A DNA stretch of 5,402 nucleotides from Deltaproteobacteria bacterium. Lineage in GTDB: Bacteria > Myxococcota > Myxococcia > Myxococcales > Myxococcaceae. The stretch is from NCBI GenBank assembly GCA_016875515.1, contig VGRA01000226.1, positions 1 to 5,402 of the forward strand, read 5' to 3'. Below, in pieces: positions 1 to 5,402 of the stretch; position 1 is the first letter of the stretch; each line of letters starts with the position of its first letter. The position numbers and the translations under genes are program-made. The notes below the pieces were generated by a model. It was not told where the DNA came from, searched no databases, and saw only the letters and a program-made list of their open reading frames with translations.

Positions 1-3000
1 CCCCGGCCAGGCCGCCCGTCACCACCACGTCCTCGTCGCTGAAGCCGGCGGGCGGCTCGGTGAACTGGAAGGTGACCGTGACCGTCTCTCCCGCGGCCAG
101 CAGGAGCCCGTTCGCCTTCACGGCAACGAGCGGCACGTCCGGGTCCGTCGTCATGGTCAGCGAGCCCAGCACGCCGGCGTTCCCGGCGGTGTCCGTCCAG
201 GTGCCTGCGGCCACCGTGACGCTGGGCGCATCCATGCCGGACTGGGTGAAGGTGGCGGTGTAGACGCGCGGGTCCGCCGTCACCGTGAAGTCGGACAGCA
301 CGCCGCCGGTGACAGCCACGTCCGCCGCGGCGAAGCCCACCGGGGCCTCGGAGAAGGCGAAGGTGACGGTGATGTACTCCGGCGGATCCACGGCGAGGAG
401 CAGGTCCGTGCCCTGCACGTCCAGCACGGGCGGCACCAGGTCCAGCGCCATCCCCAGCGCGTCGCCGCCGCCCGCGTTGCCTGCCGCGTCCGCCCAGCTG
501 CCCGAGGAAACCGCCACGGAGGCGGGGTCCGTCCCGGCCTGGGTAAAGGTGGCGGTGTACACCTTCGCATCGGTGGTGGAGACGGAGAGCCCGGTCAGCT
601 GTCCGCCCGTCAGCGTGATGTCCGCTGCGTCGAAGCCGGCCGGCTCCTCGGAGAAGGTGAACGTCACCGTCACCGGCTCGCCCGCGGACAGCAGCGCGTC
701 AGACGTCGTGAGCGCCAACGTGGGCGCCACCACGTCCGCGGCGAGCGTCAGCGTCTGGGTAACGCCCGGGTTCTCCGCAGCGTCCGTGTAGCTCCCAGGC
801 TTCACCGTCACGGACGGCGTGCCGCCGCCGGACTGGGTGAGGGTGGCGGTGTACACCTTCGGATCCGCCGTGACGGCCAGGCCCGTGAGGTTGCCCCCCT
901 GCGCCGTGATGTCCTCCGCGGCGAAGCCCACGGGCGCCTCGGAGAAGGTGAAGGTCACCGTCACCGCCTCGTTCACCGAGAGGACCGTGTCAGACGCCGC
1001 CAGCGCCACCGTGGGCGCCACGAGGTCCGTCGTGAAGGTCAGCGAGGCCCCCGACCCCAGGTTGCCGGCCTCGTCTGCGTACAGGTTGGCGGCAAGCGTG
1101 AGCTCCGCCGTGGCCCCTGTCCCCTGCTGGGTGAAGCTCGCCGTGTACACGCGCCCGTTCGTGGTGGACGCGAGGCTGGAGAAGGCACCGCCCGTGGCGG
1201 TGAGATCCGACAGCGTGAGCCCCACCGGCGCCTCGCTGAAGGTGAGGGTGACCGTGACGGTCTCACCGTCCGCGAGCAGCGTGTCCGCCGAGGTGAGGGT
1301 CACGGTGGGCGCGGCGTCGTCCAGCACCATTGTCAGGGTGTCACCGAGCCCGGCATTCCCTGCGGCGTCCGAGTACCCGCCCGCGCCCACCGTCACGGTG
1401 GGGGCCTGGGCGCCTTGCTGCGTGAAGGTGGCCGTCATCACCTTGGGATCTGCGGTGGAGGCCAGCCCCGTGACCGCGCCGCCGGTGGCTGCGATGTCTG
1501 CGTCGTCGAAGTCCTGGACCGCCTCGGAGAAGGTGAACGTCACCGTCACCGCCTCACCCACCGACAGCTGCGAGTCACTGGCGCTCACCGTCACGGTGGG
1601 CGCACCGGTGTCGGTGGTGAAGGTGAGCGCATCCCCGGCGCCTGCATTGCCCGCCTGGTCCTGGTAGCTGCCTGCGGCGATCTCCACGGAGGCCGGCGCC
1701 ACCCCAGACTGGGTGAACGAGGCCGTCCAGGTGGTGGGGCCCGTGGCGACGAAGGCGGACAGCGTGCCGCCCTGCACCGTCACGTCACCCGCGGCGAAGC
1801 CCTGCGGGGCCTCGGTGAAGGTGAAGGTCAGCGTCACCCGCTCGCCGGACGACAGGACCTTGTCCGAGGCCGTGATGGCCACCGAGGGCGCAACGAGATC
1901 AGAGGACAGGTTGAGCGTGCCGGGGCTGCCCGCGTTGCCGGCTGCGTCCGCGAAGCTGCCGGCGGCGACCGTGGCGGACGACGCACCCGTCCCGGACTGC
2001 GTGAAGGTGGCAGTGAAGACGCGCGGGTTGGCGGTGGAAGCAAACTGCGACAGCGTCCCGCCCGTCACCGAGACGTCAGCGGATTCGAAGCCCACCGGCG
2101 CCTCGGAGACGGTGAAGGTGAGCGTCACCGCCTCACCGGCAGAAAGCAGCGCGTCGCTCGAGGTGACGGCCACGGTGGGGGCGACGAGATCCGTGGTGAA
2201 GGACAGCGTGCCGGACTTGCCCGCCGCGCCCGAGGCGTTGGTGTAGCTGCTGTCAGCGACAGTGACGGATGCCGCGGTCGAGCCGGACTGGGTAAAGGTG
2301 GCCGTGTAGACCTTGTTGTCTGCCTGGGACACGGCCAGGCCCGTGAGGTTGCCCCCCTGCGCCGTGATGTCCTCCGCGGCGAAGCCCACGGGCGCCTCGG
2401 AGAAGGTGAAGGTCACCGTCACCGCCTCACCGGAAGAGAGCGCCGTGTCGGACGCCGTCACCGTCACCGAGCTGCTGCAGGTGAAGCTGCTGGTGTCGCA
2501 GCGCTGGCCGCCCGTGCAGTCGGAATCCACCGCGCAGCCGCTCGGGACAGTGCACTTGAGCGAGGTGGCGCAAGCAGCTCCACGGCAGACCGTGGTCGCG
2601 GTTCCGCCGGTGCAGCTGCCCTCGCCGTTCTTGTGGCCGCACTTCCCGTCACTGCCGCACACGCCGCCCCGGCAGACGGTGGAAGCATTGGCGCTGGTGC
2701 AGCTGCCCTCGTCGTTGAGGTAGCCGCACACGGAGTCACTGCCACAGGCCCCGGAGGCGCAGTTGACGGCTGCGTTGGCGCCCGTGCAGGTGCCGTTGCC
2801 GTTCAGCGCCGGGTTCACCACCTGGCCGCCGGACAAGGTCCCGTTGGAGGGGGCGCGGGTGGTGTCTCCGGCATAGGCCGCCGTGACAGCCCGAGTTCCC
2901 ACCGCCAGGTTGGAGAGGCTCAGCGTTGCCGTGCCCGAGGCAACCGTCACTGCGCTGCCCACGGGCGTGCCGTCCACGCTGAACTGCACGGTGCCGGTGG

Positions 3001-5402
3001 CAGCAGACGGGGTCACCGTCGCGGTCAGCGTCACCGCCTGCGTCCAGCGGGAGGGGTTGAGGGAGCTCGTCACCGCCAGCGAGGTCGCCGCGCGGACCTG
3101 CACGTCGCGGGTGTCGGACAGGATGATCGCCGGGTCGTCCGCGGCCATCCCGCCGTACTCGATCACGTACCCGGCGAGCGTGTCGGACGGGGCAAGGTCG
3201 TTCCACTTGCCGGCGCTCACGAAATAGATCTGCCCCCGGTCTTCGCCGGGCAGTGCGCCGTTGTTCGTCCAGTTGTCCGGCTGTCCCGGGTTGAAGTTGC
3301 TGAATGCCCCGTTGATCGCCGTGCAGGTGCCGTTGGCCGTGTTCGAGCAGAAGTCCGTGTTGCTCTCGGGGCCGGTGGCCCAGTACCAGTTGCGGGGATA
3401 AGAGAAGGAGCGCGCGCGTGCGCCCATCCATCCGTCGGTGGAGAGCTTGCCGCGGATGAAGTCGTTCTCGGACAGGGACGTGATGGTCGCCAGGTAGCCC
3501 TGGATGCCGAGGTAGCTCCTGGTGTCCGCGTTCGCCTTCGCCTGGTCCCAGGTGCTGCCCGCGAGCGCCACGTACTCGTAGAAGTGGCCGTTGCTGAATG
3601 CCTTGGCAGTGCCGAGGCCGAAGGTGATCTTCCGGAGCCCCGCCGCGGTGCTGGCGTTGGTGTTCCGGTAGGCCACCGTGCGGAACACGTCCCGGTATTG
3701 CGCCGTCGTCGCCGTACCGGAGAGAGAAAGGATCCCCTTCGTCGCGTCGTAGCTCCCGGTGATGCCGTGCAAGGAGGAGAAGGTCAGGACATCGTCCGCG
3801 GCCACGAACCCCTCGGAGATCGTCACCGAGGCGCCCGTCAGCGTGGCGGTTCCGGTCACGTTGACGTTCGCGTCCACCGTGACCGCCGTGGCGCCGCCTG
3901 CGTTGAAGTTCGTGGTGCCGGCAGCAGAGTCCACCACCAACGGCGAGTAGTTCACGTTCACCGTGCGCGTGCCGGTGTGCACGGGGTCCCCGGCCATGTC
4001 GCCGTATTCGACGACGTAGTAGTCCTTCACGCCAGTCGCACAATCAACGTCATCCCAGGTGCCGTCTGCATACATCTGTACGCAGCCCTGCCCTGAACCG
4101 AGGCCGTTGTTGGGCTCGCCTGCGTACCAGTTGGAGTACGCGCCGGCAACGGGCGTGCAGGTGGTCCCTGAAGCATGCGTGCAGACGTCGGTGTTCGCGT
4201 CCGGCCCGGTTGCCCAGCGGAAGGTGCGCGGCAGCGTCGTCAACGGGTTCGCCTGCAGGCCAATCCACGTGGGCATGCCCGAGAGCGAGTCTGCGTACGT
4301 CTGCTCCGCGGCCGACGTGATCGTGACGAGGTATCCCTGCAGGCCGTGGTACCGCCGCGCTGCTGCGGCCGACTGGGCCTGTGCCCACGTGAGGCCCGGT
4401 GCGCTGATCTCCTCGTAGTAGTGGCCGGTGCTGGCCAGCGCCGTCTTGCTTCCGAGGAACACCCGGAACGTCAGCACCCGGTTGCCCGGCGCGGGGTTGG
4501 GCACCAGCGTCCGGTACGTCACGGTGCGGAGTGCGGCCTGGTAGTTGGCGACGGTGTCCGAGCCCGAGAGCGTGAGACGTCCGGTGGCGGCGTTCCAGCT
4601 CCCCGTGATGGTCCCGGTGTTGTTGAAGTCCAGCCGGTCGTGGCCGTTGACGTACCCGGACGTGATGGTCACGTGTGCGCCCGTCATGGTGGTGCTGCCG
4701 GAAATGGCCAGGTCCGGGTCCACCGTCACGCCCGCCGCCCCGGCGGTGTACTGGGAGGTGCCCGTGGTCGTCCGCAGGGTGATGGTGTCCGTGCAGGTCC
4801 CGCCCTGGCACACGCCCGAGGCGCACTGGGACGAGTTGGTGCAGGCGGTGGTGGGGACCGCGCCGCAGGTGTTGGTGCTCACGCTGCACTGGCCGGAGGT
4901 GCAGGCCGTGGCCGCGCTGCCGAGCGTGCCGGAGCCGCCGCAGACGCCGTGCTGCGCCGGGATGGCGGTGCCGTCCGCCACCTTCGCCACGCAGGTGTTG
5001 GGCGTCCCCTGGGCGCAATAGGCGTTGGAACCACATGCGCTGTCGCTGGCGCAACCACAGGAAGACAGCCCCGCCGCGCTCTCCGTGCAGCTGAAGCCGG
5101 ACTCGACTTCACACACCGAGCTGCAGCCGTCACCGTCGACAAGGTTGCCGTCGTCACACGCCTCGGTGGATGCCTTGACGCTGTTGCCACAACCCGGGCG
5201 GCGGTAGTCCAGGTACGCGCCGAAGAGGCCGGTACCGCCCGTGTCATTGACTGCGAGCACATAGAAGTCCGAGCCGGCGGAGAGGGTATGGCCGCCCGCA
5301 GTGGAGATCGCGAACTTGACGATGCTGATGTCAGTCTTCCCTGTGACCGCCGTGGTCGTAGGGGAGGGCACGGCACCGCCGTCAAATCGCAGCGTGGAGG
5401 TC
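1..5402 (-). CDS. Giant modular surface adhesin/lectin-like protein, internal fragment (both ends outside the window)
   Basis: The frame is open for 1,800 codons without a stop, and its translation is a coherent string of known extracellular module types. There is no start, signal peptide, stop or C-terminal anchor in view, so the full protein is longer than 1,800 residues. Order: beta-rich end (1-68), Myxococcus-type disulfide repeat (70-107), Cys knots (115-203), spacer A with lectin-like domain 1 (206-481), spacer B with lectin-like domain 2 (483-771), group-3-type Ig (772-861), Cys-rich triplet repeats (867-975), and Ig repeats (976-1800). The many paired cysteines and the absence of membrane segments imply export to the cell surface or medium. 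The likely role is carbohydrate-dependent adhesion; this is inferred from domains, and the ligand is unknown. Some large Ig-repeat proteins of myxobacteria are labelled AgmC (gliding motility) in databases; I cannot tell from this fragment whether this is one, so no symbol is given. Frame and strand are near certain; function is moderate. Confidence 0.95.
873..970 (-). repeat. 98-bp perfect direct repeat, copy 2 (in Ig repeat R6)
   Basis: Identical to 2331-2428 and coding for about residues 1478-1509. The match stops abruptly on both sides: base 872 against 2330, and 971 against 2429, differ. Outside it the two repeats are only as similar as other pairs in the array (for example VLSVNEA against ALSSGEA). 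This pattern fits a short gene-conversion tract between R1 and R6. Confidence 0.95.
2331..2428 (-). repeat. 98-bp perfect direct repeat, copy 1 (in Ig repeat R1)
   Basis: Base-for-base identical to 873-970. It covers codons for about residues 992-1023, spanning GEAVTVTFTF.SEAPVGF through the GGNLTGLA stretch. The offset is 1,458 bp, or 486 codons, which is five repeat units. The other Ig repeats differ here at many codons, so identity at silent positions is not explained by protein constraint alone. Confidence 0.95.
2477..2803 (-). repeat. Cysteine-rich block 2 with three 29-residue tandem repeats
   Basis: Residues 867-975 begin with three tandem units (867-895, 896-924, 925-953; 87 bp each) of consensus N.eGsCT...A..vCrgg.CgsdgkCg. 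They are followed by a different knot, CAVDSDCTGGQRCDTSSFTC (956-975), of the dispersed CxxDxxCxxxxxC type seen in myxobacterial secreted proteins. The 16 cysteines are again an even number. The third unit has diverged (ACATSLKC in place of VCGSDGKC). The block separates the lectin and group-3 Ig part from the cysteine-free Ig array. Confidence 0.8.
2819..3088 (-). other. Bacterial Ig-like domain, group 3 type (Big_3_5-like)
   Basis: Residues 772-861 contain TSLAVTSSLNPSRWTQAVTL, then TATVTPSAATGTVQFSVDGT, VASGTATLSLSNLAVGTRAV and TAAYAGDTTRAPSNG. The 'GTVQF.vDG..vG..v.v..G.A.l....L..G...vtA.Y.GD' series is the hallmark of group 3 bacterial Ig-like domains. It occurs once here, between lectin-like domain 2 and the second Cys-rich block, and is clearly a different family from the long Ig array downstream. 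It is probably a structural linker. Confidence 0.85.
3152..3589 (-). other. C-type lectin-like domain 2 (QPD/WND, galactose-type signature)
   Basis: Residues 605-750 match domain 1 along their length: GHFYEY at 605, STWDQAKANA, GYLATITSLSEN at 634-645, GWMGAR at 657-662, WYWATG at 672-677, QPD at 707-709, WND at 733-735 and closing strand GYVIEYG at 744-750. QPD in place of EPN is the classical galactose-type signature in animal C-type lectins. This copy has no cysteines flanking WND, so both canonical disulfides are missing. It keeps only the Cys685/Cys693 loop pair shared with domain 1. The QPD to WND gap is longer (26 residues) because of an insert, NWTNNGALPGEDRG. Fold is confident; ligand preference is inferred from the motif alone. 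Confidence 0.87.
3602..3955 (-). other. Beta-sandwich spacer B (carrier of lectin-like domain 2)
   Basis: Residues 483-600 repeat the spacer A layout: VTVDANVTVTGTATLTGASV, ADDVLTF, GITGSYDATKGILSLSG, TAQYRDVFRTVAYRN and RKITFGLG. The two copies lie about 280 residues apart and align strand by strand, but are clearly diverged. The probable final strand TRDVQVRAA (764-772) again comes after the lectin-like domain. The segment starts after NYSP (484-487), a boundary typical of cadherin-like or Ig-like repeat chains. Confidence 0.65.
4001..4426 (-). other. C-type lectin-like domain 1 (EPN/WDD, mannose-type signature)
   Basis: Residues 326-467 follow the C-type lectin fold signature in order: GHYYEE at 326, the helix TWAQAQSAA, GYLVTITSAAEQ at 356-367, TWIGLQ at 378-383, FRWATG at 394-399, EPN at 429-431, WDD at 449-451 followed by C454, and closing strand YYVVEYG at 461-467. 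In animal C-type lectins EPN and WND coordinate calcium and sugar, and EPN goes with mannose-type selectivity. The gap of 20 residues between EPN and WDD is close to that in mannose-binding proteins. Cys440 and Cys454 match the conserved inner disulfide, while the outer pair is absent. An extra Cys407/Cys415 pair sits in the loop before EPN. Fold is confident; real sugar binding is inferred. Confidence 0.88.
4433..4786 (-). other. Beta-sandwich spacer A (carrier of lectin-like domain 1)
   Basis: Residues 206-323 contain VTVDPDLAISGSTTMTGAHV, then GHDRLDF, TITGSWNAATGRLTLSG, VANYQAALRTVTY and NRVLTFRV. The series 'D.L.F...ITGs.....G.L.LsG..t...Y..alRtV.Y' is a repeat seen in giant bacterial adhesins, usually beside cadherin-like domains; I know of no firm family name for it. 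A matching last strand (TRTVNVNYSP, residues 478-487) appears only after lectin-like domain 1, so the lectin-like domain seems to be inserted before the final strand. Spacer B is a diverged copy of this module. Confidence 0.65.
4793..5059 (-). other. Cysteine-rich knot region 1
   Basis: Residues 115-203 carry 13 cysteines (115, 117, 123, 129, 137, 154, 167, 172, 179, 187, 193, 198, 203). The motifs are of the type C.SDSACGSNAYC and CTNSSQCASGVCQGGTC. The CxxxxxCxxGxCxxGxC spacing is frequent in myxobacterial secreted proteins, where it forms small disulfide-bonded knots. Together with the preceding disulfide repeat the block has 18 cysteines, an even number consistent with full pairing. It forms the N-terminal boundary of the lectin part. 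No specific function can be assigned. Confidence 0.75.
5081..5194 (-). other. Myxococcus-type cysteine-rich disulfide repeat (DUF4215-like)
   Basis: Residues 70-107 fit the pattern CGN...EACDDGN.VDGDGCSSVCEVE.GFSC, with cysteines at 71, 82, 93, 97 and 105. This is the signature of the 'Myxococcus cysteine-rich repeat' (TIGR02232/DUF4215 type), which is common in secreted proteins of myxobacteria and relatives. The acidic DDGN...DGDG stretch could bind calcium, but that is inference. The module is usually found in tandem or near adhesive domains; only one copy is visible here. It is the best single clue to the organism. Confidence 0.88.
5198..5401 (-). other. C-terminal part of an unassigned beta-rich extracellular domain
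   Basis: Residues 1-68 alternate hydrophobic and polar residues in short strands (for example DISIVKFAIS and SDFYVLAVND) and end in GAYLDYRRPGCGN just before the disulfide repeat. This looks like the closing strands of a beta-sandwich. The start of the domain lies beyond the right edge. I do not recognise the family. There are no cysteines until residue 71. Confidence 0.45.

Larger units (their letters stand above)
2..2473 (-). repeat. Tandem array of about 97-residue Ig-like repeats (Big_12-like): eight complete, one partial
   Basis: Residues 976-1800. Repeats by window position: R1 2183-2473, R2 1892-2182, R3 1604-1891, R4 1313-1603, R5 1019-1312, R6 728-1018, R7 434-727, R8 137-433, R9 (partial) 2-136. 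Consensus: APTV.....D.lLs.GE.VTVTFtFSEaPvGF...D....GG.l..l.....kvyTATFTQ.G...asVtvaagsy.DaaGNaG....l...tD. This matches bacterial Ig-like repeats of surface adhesins. There is no cysteine in 825 residues. Acidic residues recur at fixed positions (SD, GE, SE, the D of DaaGN), which suggests calcium stiffening between repeats as in other bacterial Ig extenders; this is inference. R8 and R9 are the most diverged, with the SD motif lost and an insert (DPPEY) in R8. The array continues beyond base 1. Confidence 0.9.

Noticed and set aside
285..2723. Several plus-strand open frames of 136 to 282 codons with repeated Val/Ser/Ala-rich products
   Set aside because: Their repetitiveness only mirrors the minus-strand Ig repeats read backwards. 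They start and stop at arbitrary points within repeats.
2736..4043. Minus-strand open frame of 435 codons
   Set aside because: It is an out-of-frame shadow of the lectin-like domain 1 to Cys-rich block 2 region. The low-complexity Arg/Gly/His product has no domain, while the other minus frame gives clear lectin-like and Ig domains over the same bases.
1415..4096. Plus-strand open frame of 893 codons
   Set aside because: It is codon-aligned with the minus-strand gene, so its openness follows from that gene's high-GC codon use. The product is rich in Arg, Gly and His with no recognisable domain, and it crosses the boundaries of the real domains.
4050..5054. Minus-strand open frame of 334 codons
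   Set aside because: Same shifted frame as the 435-codon one. It overlaps the Cys-rich and spacer A coding sequence and is Arg/His-rich without motifs.
1..5402. CRISPR array or DNA-level satellite, suggested by the regular period of about 290 bp
   Set aside because: The period equals the Ig-like protein repeat, the units are diverged at the DNA level, and the reading frame is kept throughout.
1..5402. Promoters, terminators, RNA genes or a gene boundary
   Set aside because: The coding frame covers the whole window with no gap; I saw no tRNA or rRNA-like sequence and no hairpin followed by a T-run.

Overview
The window holds one thing: the middle of a single very large gene on the minus strand. 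One minus-strand reading frame (codons with first bases from 5401 down to 4) stays open for all 1,800 codons, with no stop and with neither end of the gene present. The high GC content, the Myxococcus-type disulfide repeat (residues 70-107 of the visible fragment) and the Cys-rich knots point to a myxobacterium (Myxococcota, Myxococcus/Corallococcus/Archangium-like). The product looks like a secreted or surface-anchored modular adhesin or lectin. Residue numbers below count from the codon at 5399-5401 as residue 1.

Layout in protein order (right to left on the window). 1-68: end of an unassigned beta-rich domain (5198-5401). 70-107: Myxococcus-type disulfide repeat (5081-5194). 115-203: Cys-rich knot region (4793-5059). 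206-323: beta-sandwich spacer A. 326-467: C-type lectin-like domain 1 with EPN and WDD motifs. 471-600: last strand of A, then spacer B. 605-750: C-type lectin-like domain 2 with QPD and WND motifs. 772-861: group-3-type bacterial Ig-like domain. 867-975: second Cys-rich block, built on three 29-residue repeats. 976-1800: eight complete repeats and one partial repeat of a cysteine-free Ig-like module of about 97 residues, still running when the window ends at base 1.

How the parts may work together (inference): the long Ig array would be a stalk that displays the head, which is two lectin-like domains nested in beta-sandwich spacers and bracketed by disulfide-rich blocks. The two lectin-like domains carry different sugar-selectivity signatures (mannose-type EPN and galactose-type QPD), so the protein may bind two kinds of glycan, for example on prey cells, kin cells or matrix.

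No intergenic DNA, promoter, terminator, RNA gene, CRISPR array or mobile element is visible. The only notable DNA-level repeat is a 98-bp perfect direct repeat inside the Ig array, suggesting recent recombination between repeat units.
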